A DNA stretch of 64,000 bases from Bradyrhizobium sp. 138 (GTDB taxonomy: Bacteria > Pseudomonadota > Alphaproteobacteria > Rhizobiales > Xanthobacteraceae), in contig NZ_JADPKT010000081.1 in NCBI RefSeq assembly GCF_023074075.1, forward strand, positions 1 to 64,000, written 5' to 3'. Each line of letters begins with the position of its first letter. Positions within the stretch are counted from its first letter, which is position 1. The translations under genes and the position numbers were made by a program. Below are positions 25,271 to 34,180 of this stretch, piece by piece. Below the pieces are notes generated by a model. The model did not search any database, had not been told where the DNA came from, and saw nothing but the letters and a program-made list of their open reading frames with translations.

Positions 25271-26351
25271 AGATGCGCTCCGCGAATTTGGCCGTGTCGG
25301 TGCTCGACTTGAAGACCTGCACGCTCTTGAGATCGTCGGCATAGGCCTTGAGCTCGCGCTTGAGCACGTCGCCGACGGGATGATGGTGATGGGTGTGGTA
25401 GCGCACCATGCCCTCGATATCGGCGAGCGAGGCCGTCTTCGGCGCGTAAGGCTGGAACGACTTTGCCGTCACGGCCGGGTTCTGCGCGGTGAACATCGCG
25501 GCGTCGAGCAGTGCTTGGGTCAACGCGCGCGCGACTTGAGGTTCTTCGCGCACGAGCGAGCCGCGCAGGCCGAGGATACAGCAACTCTTGTCGCGGTATT
25601 CGCCGTCGAGATTGGAAGCGACTTCCTTGTACTGGCTGTCCTTGAGCCAGAGATAGCCGAGCGGATCGGACGACAGGAAGGCCTGCACCTCGCCCTTCTC
25701 GACGGCGACATTGAGAAGATTGCCGGGATAGGCGCGCCAGTCGACGTCCTTGTTGGGATCGATGCCGAGCTTGGCGAGCTGAACGGAGAAGAAATTCTTG
25801 TCGGGGCCGCCGAGATCGCCGACCGCGACGATCTTGCCTTTGAGATCGGCAAGCTTGCTCACATTGGAATCGGAGCGGGTCAGGACGCGCATGCAGCCGC
25901 CATGGGTGCCGGCCGCGATCTTGACGTCAAAACCCTGCTCCAGCGGCTTCAGCCAGCGCAGCGCCATGCCGAGCCCGGCATCGCTTTTTCCGGTCGCGAT
26001 CGCCTCGAGCAGTTGGTCGGTCGAACCGGAATAATTGATCAGCTCGATGTCGAGATTGTGTTTCTGGAAGAAGCCGTGCTCGATGGCGACCGGTACCGGG
26101 GCAAGGCAGACCGCGCCGGCATTCCACGAGAGCTTCAGCTTGCGCGGCGCGCCGGTGAGAACAGGCGCATCCGATGCCGTCCGGCACAGCGGAAACTCCG
26201 AGAAGTCGACGCCGGTCGCAATCGCGCCCGGCGCGAAGGCCTGCGCCGCACCAAGCGCGCCGAGCGGCGCGGCGAAGGCCGCAGCCAGTCCCGCCTGAAG
26301 CAGATGGCGCCGGTCGATCCTAGAGCCGCCGTGCTTGTTGTCGTTGTCCAT
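25248..26351 (-). CDS. ABC transporter substrate-binding protein (sulfonate/nitrate/taurine type)
   Basis: 367 aa from ATG 26351 (GGGGA upstream). Twin-arginine signal DRRHLLQAGLAAAFAAPLGA at about residue 14-40 indicates folded export. The mature domain is type II periplasmic (NMT1/SsuA-like): VPVAIEHGFFQKHNLDIELI, INYSGSTDQLLEAIATGKSD and ADLKGKIVAVGDLGGPDKNF. A His cluster (YHTHHHHPVGD) near residue 310 is unusual and might bind a metal. First gene of a five-gene operon with permease, ATPase, SfnB-like and LLM monooxygenase. Likely ligand: an alkanesulfonate, sulfone or similar organosulfur compound (inference). Confidence 0.9.
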   Translation of the reverse strand: MDNDNKHGGSRIDRRHLLQAGLAAAFAAPLGALGAAQAFAPGAIATGVDFSEFPLCRTASDAPVLTGAPRKLKLSWNAGAVCLAPVPVAIEHGFFQKHNLDIELINYSGSTDQLLEAIATGKSDAGLGMALRWLKPLEQGFDVKIAAGTHGGCMRVLTRSDSNVSKLADLKGKIVAVGDLGGPDKNFFSVQLAKLGIDPNKDVDWRAYPGNLLNVAVEKGEVQAFLSSDPLGYLWLKDSQYKEVASNLDGEYRDKSCCILGLRGSLVREEPQVARALTQALLDAAMFTAQNPAVTAKSFQPYAPKTASLADIEGMVRYHTHHHHPVGDVLKRELKAYADDLKSVQVFKSSTDTAKFAERIYVDVFAV

Positions 26352-26825
26352 CAGTCCCCGCTCCTGCGCTGGCACGGCTCCGCCGCCTGCGCAACGTGTC
26401 GCGTTGCGCATGTTCCGTGAGGAGCTGCGTTGAGAGAATGTCGTTCCGCGGCGGTCACGCGCCGCGTTGATGCGATGCGCAAATCATGCGGCGCACGCGA
26501 GGTATCGTCAATGAAATGGAATTTCGAATGTTGCGCGAAGCGAAGTCATTCTCTCCATCACCGCACGCGGTAACGATGAAAGGATTTTCGCGAGTGCGGC
26601 CGGCAATGCCGCGCGAAGCGATCACGCATGTGCATCATTCCTGTGCACCTCTCCCTCGCAAGCATACCGTCTTCTCGCGCGCGGCCATTCGATGAAACGT
26701 CCTTACCTGACGCGCACGCAATAAGGACGGCCATTTCATTGACTGCGCAAAGCGCGGTCATAGACTTGATTGTCTCGCTGCATCTCTCGCTCACGCGTCG
26801 TGAGCCAGGCAACAAGACAGGCCAC
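26352..26825. other. Divergent promoter region of the organosulfur cluster
   Basis: 474 bp between two divergent binding-protein genes. No gene supported. It contains AT-richer stretches near 26500-26560 and probably the promoters and operator for both transcription units; no regulator gene is adjacent. Confidence 0.5.
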
Positions 26826-27806
26826 ATGCGCATCAACTCCAATCATCATCCCATCACCCGCCGTCTCGCGGCATCGCTGCTCGCCGCCGCCGTCACCTTG
26901 TCGACGGCCGTCGCATCGTTCGCGACTGAGGCCGTCGTGCTGCGCGTCGGCGACCAGAAGGGCGGCAACCGGTCGCTCCTCGAGATCTCCGGCTACGCGA
27001 AAGACCTGCCGTACAAAATCGAATGGTCGGAATTCCCCGCGGCCGCGCCGATCCTCGAGGCGCTCAATGCCGGTGCGCTCGACGTCGGTTATACCGGCGA
27101 TCTCTCGTTCCTGTCGGTCTATGCTGCGGGCGCGCCCATCAAGGCGGTCGGCGGCACCAGGTCGGACGCAAAGACGCAGGCCATCCTGGTGCGCCAGGAT
27201 TCACTGATCAAGTCGGCCGCCGACCTCAAGGGCAAACGGCTCGCCGGCACGCGCGGCGGCTGGGGCCAGTTCCTGATCGACGCGACTCTGGAGAAAGCAG
27301 AGATCAAGCTGGAGGATGCGACCTTCGCGCCGCTCGGACCAGTCGACGCGAAGATCGCGCTGCTCGCGGGCTCGATCGATGCCTGGGCGGTGTGGGAGCC
27401 CTACGTGTCGTTCGCGACACTGAAGGACAAGGCCCGCGTGATCGCCGACGGCGAAGGATTGACGCCGACCATCACCTTCATCGTCGCGTCCGACAATGCC
27501 ATCGCCACCAAACGCGCGGCGGTGCTGGACCTGGTGCAGCGGCTCAGCAAAGCGCGACTGTGGTCGCTCGATCACCTCGGCGAATATGCCAGGAACACCG
27601 CCGAGCTGACCAAGCTGCCGGAAGACGTGCTGCTCTCGGCCTACACCGCACAGCGCAGCAGCCCGATCGTGATCGACGAGGACGTGGTGAAGGAGGTGCA
27701 GGCAGCCTCCGATCGCTCGACGCGTTATGGCATCCTGCCGAAGAAGCTCGACGTCAGCAAAGCCGTCGATCGCAGTTTCACCGCTGCGGCCGCGGGATCG
27801 AACTAA
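26826..27806 (+). CDS. ABC substrate-binding protein, aliphatic sulfonate (SsuA) type
   Basis: 326 aa from ATG 26826; a weak ribosome binding site only. Signal peptide about residues 1-37 (RRLAASLLAAAVTLSTAVAS). SsuA pattern: VLRVGDQKGGNRSLLEISGY, KIEWSEFPAAAPILEALNAG, DVGYTGDLSFLSVYAAGAPI and LKGKRLAGTRGGWGQFLIDA. It has no own permease or ATPase. It is transcribed away from the operon at 26351, so the two binding proteins may feed the same SsuBC-like transporter with different ligands. Confidence 0.9.
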   Translation: MRINSNHHPITRRLAASLLAAAVTLSTAVASFATEAVVLRVGDQKGGNRSLLEISGYAKDLPYKIEWSEFPAAAPILEALNAGALDVGYTGDLSFLSVYAAGAPIKAVGGTRSDAKTQAILVRQDSLIKSAADLKGKRLAGTRGGWGQFLIDATLEKAEIKLEDATFAPLGPVDAKIALLAGSIDAWAVWEPYVSFATLKDKARVIADGEGLTPTITFIVASDNAIATKRAAVLDLVQRLSKARLWSLDHLGEYARNTAELTKLPEDVLLSAYTAQRSSPIVIDEDVVKEVQAASDRSTRYGILPKKLDVSKAVDRSFTAAAAGSN

Positions 27807-27926
27807 GCGGAAGCGGCGGGATGCCCTGGCCTGGTCTCAAAGCCGGTCCGCTGCATCTCGCCGCGATCGTGCTGATGCATTTCGCCTGCATGAGCCTGAT
27901 CGTCTGGCTCTCGCTTTAGCTCCTGA

Positions 27927-28364
27927 TCACCAATAGGCCCTGTAGTACGGACGCGGATACGGGCGGACGTAGCCGTAATATGGGCGGTACGGCCGGTAGT
28001 ATCGGCGATAGCCGTAGTAACGAGGATAGGCGTAGGCCGGGCCATAGCCGTAATAGGCCGGCGCATAACCATAGCCGTAGCCGGGATATCCATAGCCGCC
28101 GTAATACGGGCCGCCGCCATAATAGCCGTAGCCGTAAGGCGCGCCGCTGGCGATGGCACCCCCGATGATCGCGCCGGCCGCAAGACCGCCGAGGCCCCAT
28201 CCGAATCCGCCGCCGCGCCAATGCACCGGCGTGACATCGTCGCTAACCGCGGCCTTCATGGTCGCGACGTTGGTCGGCAGCGGGGCCGCTGCCGCCTGCT
28301 GGATTTCGCCGGCGATGACCGCGCCGACCAGGCCACAGGCAATTGCCGTTCTCCAGATCCTCAT
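27927..28364 (-). CDS. Secreted Gly/Tyr-rich protein (145 aa)
   Basis: ATG at 28364 with GGGAG upstream. Signal peptide MRIWRTAIACGLVGAVIAGE (cut near AAA). A short linker has W-R-G-G-G-F-G-W-G-L-G-G-L-A-A-G-A and then a Gly zipper (AIIGGAIASG). The last 75 residues are almost wholly Tyr, Gly, Pro and Arg (GYGYYGGGPYYGGYGYPGY, RYYRPYRPYYGYVRPYPR). Such proteins are frequent in Bradyrhizobium, with unknown role; low-complexity Tyr/Gly repeats suggest a structural or surface component. Divergent from glgC. Confidence 0.8.
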   Translation of the reverse strand: MRIWRTAIACGLVGAVIAGEIQQAAAAPLPTNVATMKAAVSDDVTPVHWRGGGFGWGLGGLAAGAIIGGAIASGAPYGYGYYGGGPYYGGYGYPGYGYGYAPAYYGYGPAYAYPRYYGYRRYYRPYRPYYGYVRPYPRPYYRAYW

Positions 28365-28645
28365 CGTCTTACTCCCTGTCTGACGTTTCGCTCGGAAAAA
28401 GGATCGCAACACCATGATCGGGTATCCCGGCGCCGAGTCAAAGCCGGATTTTGCGTGCGGCGCACAAGTCCCGCCCACGGCGCGCTGCTGGATGGCCGAG
28501 GCGAAAGCATTAAGCTTGCCGCGGTCGCAACCAACAACGTACTTCCCGATTTAATATGCGTGCCGTTACTATCGGTTCCAGTGGGCGCGGGACCGCGGGG
28601 CTTCTCGCGACAAAAAGCCCCGAAATGCCAAAGTGGGAGGATGAC

Positions 28646-29908
28646 ATGAGTGCCGTCGGTAATGAGCCGCTTGCCCGTCAGGCGCTGGCGTTCGTCCTGG
28701 CCGGGGGGCGCGGAAGCCGGCTTCTGGAATTGACCGACCGGCGTGCCAAGCCCGCGGTCTATTTTGGCGGCAAGTCCCGCATCATCGATTTCGCGCTGTC
28801 GAATGCCGTCAATTCGGGCATCCGCCGGATCGCGGTAGCGACCCAGTACAAGGCGCACAGCCTGATCCGGCATCTTCAGATGGGCTGGAACTTCTTCCGC
28901 CCCGAGCGCAACGAGAGTTTTGACATCCTCCCCGCCAGTCAGCGCGTGTCGGAGAACATGTGGTATGTCGGCACGGCGGATGCGGTCTACCAGAACATCG
29001 ACATCATCGAGTCCCACGCCTGCCGCTTCATCGTGGTGCTGGCCGGCGACCATATCTATAAAATGGACTACGAGGTGATGCTGCGCCAGCACGTCGAAAG
29101 CGGCGCCGACGTCACGGTCGGCTGTCTGGAGATGCCGCGCGCGGAATCCTCGGGCTTCGGCATCATGCATATCGACGAGAACGGCTGGATTCAGGAGTTC
29201 CTGGAGAAGCCGAAAGATCCGCCGCCGATGCCGGGCAAGCCCGACGTCTCGCTCGCCAGCATGGGCATCTACGTCTTCAACGCAAGGTTCCTGTTCGACC
29301 AGCTCAAGCGCGACGCCGAGGACCCGAACTCCAATCACGATTTCGGCAAGGACATCATTCCGTACCTCGTCAAGAACGGCCGCGCGATCGCGCACCAGTT
29401 CTCGACCTCCTGCGTTCGCACCAACGGCCACAACGGCGCCTATTGGCGTGACGTCGGCACGGTCGATGCCTACTGGTCCGCCAATATCGATCTCACCGAC
29501 GTCGTGCCGGAGCTCGATTTGTTCGACCGCGCCTGGCCGATCTGGTCCTATGCGGAGATCACGCCGCCGGCCAAATTCGTTCATGACGAGGAGAGCCGGC
29601 GCGGCCAGGCCGTGAGCTCACTGGTCTCGGGCGGCTGCATCATCTCCGGCGCCTCGCTGCGCCGCTCGCTGCTGTTCACCGGCGTGCGCATCAACTCCTA
29701 TGCCAATGTCGAGAACGCCGTGATCATGCCTTATGTGAATGTCGGCCGCGGCGCTCGCTTGAAGAACGTCGTGATCGACCGCGGCGTCGAGATTCCGGAA
29801 GGCCTCGTCGTCGGCGAAGATCCCGAGCTCGATGCGAAGCGATTCCGCACCACCGAGCAGGGCATCTCGCTGATCACCCAGCCGATGATCGACGGGCTCA
29901 ATAGATGA
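28646..29908 (+). CDS. glgC: Glucose-1-phosphate adenylyltransferase (ADP-glucose pyrophosphorylase)
   Basis: 420 aa from ATG 28646 (GGGAGGA upstream). Makes ADP-glucose from glucose-1-phosphate and ATP, the first committed step of glycogen synthesis. N-terminal nucleotidyltransferase signature FVLAGGRGSRLLELTDRRAK, the substrate motif KPAVYFGGKSRIIDFALSN, VVLAGDHIYKMDYEVML (catalytic Asp), FLEKPKDPPP (glucose-1-P Lys) and a C-terminal left-handed beta-helix with hexapeptide repeats. Full length. The stop overlaps the glgA start (ATGA), so the two are translationally coupled. Confidence 0.97.
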   Translation: MSAVGNEPLARQALAFVLAGGRGSRLLELTDRRAKPAVYFGGKSRIIDFALSNAVNSGIRRIAVATQYKAHSLIRHLQMGWNFFRPERNESFDILPASQRVSENMWYVGTADAVYQNIDIIESHACRFIVVLAGDHIYKMDYEVMLRQHVESGADVTVGCLEMPRAESSGFGIMHIDENGWIQEFLEKPKDPPPMPGKPDVSLASMGIYVFNARFLFDQLKRDAEDPNSNHDFGKDIIPYLVKNGRAIAHQFSTSCVRTNGHNGAYWRDVGTVDAYWSANIDLTDVVPELDLFDRAWPIWSYAEITPPAKFVHDEESRRGQAVSSLVSGGCIISGASLRRSLLFTGVRINSYANVENAVIMPYVNVGRGARLKNVVIDRGVEIPEGLVVGEDPELDAKRFRTTEQGISLITQPMIDGLNR

Positions 29909-31359
29909 CGCCTGTTCGCGTCCTCGCGGTCGCTTCCGAAGTCTATCCCATCGTCAAGACCGGCGGCCTTGCCGATGTCGCCGGCGCGCTGCCGATCGCG
30001 CTGAAGGCGCATGGCGTCGAGATGCGCACCTTGATGCCGGGCTATCCCGACGTGATGCGGCTCGTATCCAACGCCGAGGAGATCCGGCACTGGCCGGATT
30101 ATTTCGGCGGCCCCGGACGGCTGCTCGCCGGCTCCCACGAGGGGCTCGACCTGTTCGTGCTCGACGTGCCGCATCTCTATGCGCGGCCGGGCAACCCCTA
30201 CGTCACCAGCGAGGGCGTCGACTGGCCAGACAATGGCGTACGCTTCGCGGCGCTGTCGCGCGTTGCCGCCGATATCGGCCACGGCCTCGTTTCGACCTTC
30301 GTGCCCGATGTCGTCCACGCTCACGACTGGCAGGCCGGGCTCGCGCCGGCCTATCTGCATTATGACAACCGCCCGCGGCCCGCGACCGTGATGACCATCC
30401 ACAACATGGCCTATCAGGGCAAGTTCGCGCCTGAGCTGATCGGATCGATCGGCCTGCCCTGGGGGTCGTTCAACGTCCACGGTCTCGAGTATTTCGGCGG
30501 CATCAGCTTCCTGAAGGCCGGCCTGCAATTCGCCGATCGCATCACCACGGTGTCGCCGACCTACGCGCGGGAGATCCAGAGCGACGAAGGCGGCATGGGG
30601 TTCGGCGGCCTCCTGCGCGAACGCGCCCATGTGCTGAGCGGAATCCTCAACGGCATCGACATCTCGGTGTGGAATCCGGAAGAAGATCCGCACATCGCCT
30701 ACCGCTACGGCGCGGAGGACCTGACGTTCCGGGCTGCGAACAAGGCGGCGCTGCAGCAGCAGTTCAACCTCAATTCCTCCGACGAAGCGCCGCTGCTCGG
30801 CGTCATCAGCCGGCTGTCGTGGCAGAAGGGGCTTGATCTCCTGCTCGAGGTCATTCCGACCATCCTGGGCGAAGGCATGCAGCTCGCGCTGCTCGGCAGC
30901 GGCGACCGCGATCTGCAGGATCGCTATCAGGCCGCGGCCCGCGCCAATCCCGGCCGGATCGGGGTCGTGATCGGTTATGACGAGATCCTGGCGCACCTGC
31001 TCCAGGCCGGTTCGGACGCGCTTCTCGTGCCCTCGCGCTTCGAGCCGTGCGGCCTGACCCAGCTCTGCGCGCTGCGCTACGGCGCCGTCCCGATCGTCTC
31101 GCGCGTCGGTGGGCTCGAGGACACCATCGTCGATATCGGCGAGGCCGATGCCTCCGACCGCGATCCCACCGGTTTCAAGTTCGCACCCGTGACGGCGGAC
31201 GCCTTCGCCGGCAGCTTGCGCAAGGCCAACATCGCCTTCCACGACAAGCTGACCTGGCGCCGGCTGCAACGAAACGGCCTTGCCACCGACGTCTCCTGGC
31301 GTGGCCGTGCCGGCGACTATGCCGCGCTCTACCGTGATCTCATGGCATCCCGCGCCTGA
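29905..31359 (+). CDS. glgA: Glycogen synthase (ADP-glucose type)
   Basis: 484 aa, GT-B glycosyltransferase family 5. N-terminal KTGGLADVAGALPIAL motif (residues 15-30) binds ADP-glucose; HAHDWQAGLAPAYLHY and NMAYQGKFAPELIGSIGLPW are typical GlgA segments; the C-terminal SRFEPCGLTQLCALRYGAVP holds the catalytic E-x(7)-E type motif. Elongates alpha-1,4-glucan. Full length. ATGA overlap with glgC forms a two-gene operon; no branching enzyme or phosphorylase is in the window. Confidence 0.97.
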   Translation: MTPVRVLAVASEVYPIVKTGGLADVAGALPIALKAHGVEMRTLMPGYPDVMRLVSNAEEIRHWPDYFGGPGRLLAGSHEGLDLFVLDVPHLYARPGNPYVTSEGVDWPDNGVRFAALSRVAADIGHGLVSTFVPDVVHAHDWQAGLAPAYLHYDNRPRPATVMTIHNMAYQGKFAPELIGSIGLPWGSFNVHGLEYFGGISFLKAGLQFADRITTVSPTYAREIQSDEGGMGFGGLLRERAHVLSGILNGIDISVWNPEEDPHIAYRYGAEDLTFRAANKAALQQQFNLNSSDEAPLLGVISRLSWQKGLDLLLEVIPTILGEGMQLALLGSGDRDLQDRYQAAARANPGRIGVVIGYDEILAHLLQAGSDALLVPSRFEPCGLTQLCALRYGAVPIVSRVGGLEDTIVDIGEADASDRDPTGFKFAPVTADAFAGSLRKANIAFHDKLTWRRLQRNGLATDVSWRGRAGDYAALYRDLMASRA

Positions 31360-31397
31360 AGCATGGCCGTCGTCGAATCCCATGCTATAGAGCCGCC

Positions 31398-31658
31398 ATG
31401 GACCCCTTCGTGATCAAGCTGATCGGCTTTGCCGCCGCCACCTGCACCACCGCGGCCTACGCGCCGCAAGCCATCAAAGTGTGGAAGACCCGCTCCACCG
31501 GAGACATCTCGCTCGGCATGTTCCTGGTCATGGTGCTGGGGCTGGCGCTCTGGCTGATCTACGGCCTGCTCTCAGGCGATGCCCCGCTCGTCGCCGCCAA
31601 CGCCATCACCATGGTGCTCGCCGGCGGCATCCTATTCATGAAGCTGAAATACGGGTGA
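31398..31658 (+). CDS. SemiSWEET sugar transporter
   Basis: 86 aa with three membrane helices, one PQ-loop (MtN3/saliva) repeat: YAPQAIKVWKTRSTGDISLG carries the P-Q pair and the conserved S-x-G-x-S/D region. SemiSWEETs dimerise to form a sugar pore; one from Bradyrhizobium has been shown experimentally to carry sucrose. It lies 38 bp after glgA on the same strand, which suggests co-transcription and a link between sugar flux and glycogen storage (inference). Ribosome binding site is weak (GAG only). Confidence 0.93.
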   Translation: MDPFVIKLIGFAAATCTTAAYAPQAIKVWKTRSTGDISLGMFLVMVLGLALWLIYGLLSGDAPLVAANAITMVLAGGILFMKLKYG

Positions 31659-31685
31659 GGTTGTCGCTGACTACGGTTAGCCGAA

Positions 31686-31730
31686 GGCGTAATCTACCGC
31701 TTCAATTCGCGCCCAATGGTAGATTACGCC
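31686..31730. repeat. Short inverted repeat, fragment of a dispersed element
   Basis: GGCGTAATCTACC (31686-31698) is the exact inverse of GGTAGATTACGCC (31718-31730). 'TTAGCCGAAGGCGTAATC' is, from memory, part of common Bradyrhizobium intergenic elements. The remaining 31731-32059 shows no supported gene. Confidence 0.65.
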
Positions 31731-32059
31731 AGCGGTACTCCGCTTCGCGCAGCCGCGTGCCAGGGCGTGTACTCCGATTTGCGATTATGCAGGGGCAATT
31801 GCGGCGGCCGCCGGGGTTGTGCGGGCCGCCTCGGTTCCTATCTAGACTCGGCGACAGGCCGCTTAGCTCCGAAAAGTTGGTGCTGCAGTGATCAATTCGA
31901 TCTGAGCCCATCTTGCCGAGTTTTGCATTGCTGCGGTGGTCGAACGTAGTGGTGTCCATCAACCGCTTGGTAAACGGGAAATAGCGATCATTGATCTTTT
32001 CCGGAGATCAAAAAGTCAGTCATGTTGGACGATGCAACTGCCTAGTCTAGGCGTCGAGG

Positions 32060-34180
32060 ATGTCCGATCTACGATCACTAGCGCCGGAGATAAAGTTCCG
32101 CCGAGGTTTTAGCTATGCCGGCGGTCTGGTCGCAATTGGAGTGATCTATTTCGTCCTCGCAAAAGCCGGCCTCGCTCTCGCCTCTGTTCATCCCAGTGCA
32201 ACGCCAATTTGGCCACCGACGGGTCTCGCGCTGGCGGCGGTGCTGTTGTGGGGATATCGGACCTGGCCCGCAATTTTCATTGCAGCGGTGATCGCCAATG
32301 CAACCACCGCCGGCTCCGTTGCCACCGCAATTGCGATTGCGACCGGCAACACTCTCGAGGCCGTTGTTGGCGCTTATCTGATCAATCGATGGTCGCGCGG
32401 ACGTCATACGTTCTCGAGACCAAATTCGGTCGCGAAGTTTGCTCTGATCTGCATCGTGATCGCGACGCCGATCAGCGCCAGCATTGGACTGACCAGCCTG
32501 GCGGCCGCCGGGTACATCGACCGGACCAATTTCGCGAACGCCTGGGTCACATGGTGGCTGGGAGATGTGACCGGCGCGCTGGTCATTGCGCCCGTTATCG
32601 TGCTTTGGGCATCAAGCCAGGACCATGCTTTCAACCGCAATGATTTTTTGGAGACGGTCGGCGTCCTCGCAACAGCGGCGGCTGTTGGACTCATTGCTTT
32701 CAGTCCCTTGATCGAGCAAACGCCGAGCAGAGATCCACTGGGTTTTCTCGTGATCCTGCCAATGTTGTGGGCGGCGCTGCGCCGCGGTCCACGTGACACC
32801 GCAACGGTTGCGCTGGTGCTTGCCGGCATCACGGTTTGGGGGACGCTCACGGGCGGCGGCCCCTTCACGGCCGCGGACCTCAACGTTTCATTCCTGCTGG
32901 TGTTGATGTTCCTGATCAGCATTACGGTTCCTAGCTTGTTACTGAGCGCCGACGTCGAGGTCCGCAAGAAGGGGGAGAAACGTCTGCGCCGCGCGCAGGT
33001 CGAACTCGAACGGAAGGTCGCAGAGCGTACGCAGGAGCTTGAACTCGCCAATGCAGCAAAATCGCGCTTCCTTGCCATGGCAAGCCATGATTTGCGGCAG
33101 CCATTGCATGCACTGGGCTTGTTCATTGCCCAGCTGCGCATGCCGCTCAGATCGGGGGAACGGACAAGGACGATCGAGTTGGTCGATGCAACGCGCAAGG
33201 AAATGGATGAAATGCTCAATTCGCTGCTGGATATGTCCAAGCTGGATGCTGGAATCCTTATACCCACCATTACTGAATTCCCGATCGCGCGCCTGTTGCA
33301 AAAAATTGAGACGACGTTTGATCAGGCAACGCGAGAAGCGGGCTTGCGTCTACGCGTCAGGCGAAGTGACGCCTGGGTGCGGAGCGACGCCATGCTGCTC
33401 GAACGCATACTGCTCAATTTGGTATCCAACGCTGTGCGCTATACGTTGCGGGGTGGAATCATTGTCGGCTGTCGCCGGCGCGGTCAAATGTTGCGCATCG
33501 AAGTATGGGATAGTGGTCCCGGCATTCCCGAGGATCAGAAGCAGAATATCTTTGGCGAGTTCTTTCAACTGGCCGCCCGAGACCGGAACCGGTACGGCAG
33601 CATGGGGCTCGGCTTGGCTATTGTGGACAGGCTTCGCCTGCTTCTCAACCATCCAATCGACTTAGCTTCGACCGTGGGCCGAGGTTCGCGATTCGCGATC
33701 CTGGTTCCGATGGCCGATGAATGCGACACATCCGCCGAGCCCGTCGACTCTCCCCACCCCGTGGTCTTTGCGGTTGAAGGCAAGGTCGTCCTTGTTATTG
33801 CCGATGCTCCAATTGTCCAGGAGGGCACGGGCGGATTGCTTGGCAGATGGGGATACACCGTCCTTACCACCGGATCCGACGAAGCGGCACTTAACCGATT
33901 TGCGGAGCGCCAACAACGCCCCGATCTCATCATCTCGGATTATCATCTTGCAAATGGAAAGACCGGGATCCGAGCCATCGAAGGAATCAACGCGGCGTTC
34001 GGTTCATCCATTCCAGCTATTCTCATCAGCGGCGATACGGCACCTGAACCAGCACGTGAGGTCAAGGATAGAGGCTACATTTTGCTGCACAAGCCTGTCG
34101 ACCCGATGCGGCTCCGCGCTGTCATGCACGAGCTCTTGATGGATCATGACGATGGGAGGGATACCCGGGCGGCTTCATGA
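32060..34180 (+). CDS. MASE1-type hybrid sensor histidine kinase
   Basis: 706 aa. Residues ~12-300 are a MASE1 integral membrane sensor (about eight helices; PIWPPTGLALAAVLLWGYRT and AWVTWWLGDVTGALVIAPVI are typical). A coiled-coil linker (about 305-335, RRAQVELERKVAERTQELEL) leads to the HisKA domain with phospho-acceptor His343 in FLAMASHDLRQPLHALG. The ATPase domain shows NLVSNAVRY, WDSGPGIPEDQ and GLGLAIVDRL. A C-terminal receiver domain (from about 570) has Asp627 in LIISDYHL and Lys in LLHKPVDP. The HDLRQP-type H-box is the subgroup of orphan hybrid kinases. It faces a NarL-type regulator gene and probably signals to it. Confidence 0.93.
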   Translation: MSDLRSLAPEIKFRRGFSYAGGLVAIGVIYFVLAKAGLALASVHPSATPIWPPTGLALAAVLLWGYRTWPAIFIAAVIANATTAGSVATAIAIATGNTLEAVVGAYLINRWSRGRHTFSRPNSVAKFALICIVIATPISASIGLTSLAAAGYIDRTNFANAWVTWWLGDVTGALVIAPVIVLWASSQDHAFNRNDFLETVGVLATAAAVGLIAFSPLIEQTPSRDPLGFLVILPMLWAALRRGPRDTATVALVLAGITVWGTLTGGGPFTAADLNVSFLLVLMFLISITVPSLLLSADVEVRKKGEKRLRRAQVELERKVAERTQELELANAAKSRFLAMASHDLRQPLHALGLFIAQLRMPLRSGERTRTIELVDATRKEMDEMLNSLLDMSKLDAGILIPTITEFPIARLLQKIETTFDQATREAGLRLRVRRSDAWVRSDAMLLERILLNLVSNAVRYTLRGGIIVGCRRRGQMLRIEVWDSGPGIPEDQKQNIFGEFFQLAARDRNRYGSMGLGLAIVDRLRLLLNHPIDLASTVGRGSRFAILVPMADECDTSAEPVDSPHPVVFAVEGKVVLVIADAPIVQEGTGGLLGRWGYTVLTTGSDEAALNRFAERQQRPDLIISDYHLANGKTGIRAIEGINAAFGSSIPAILISGDTAPEPAREVKDRGYILLHKPVDPMRLRAVMHELLMDHDDGRDTRAAS

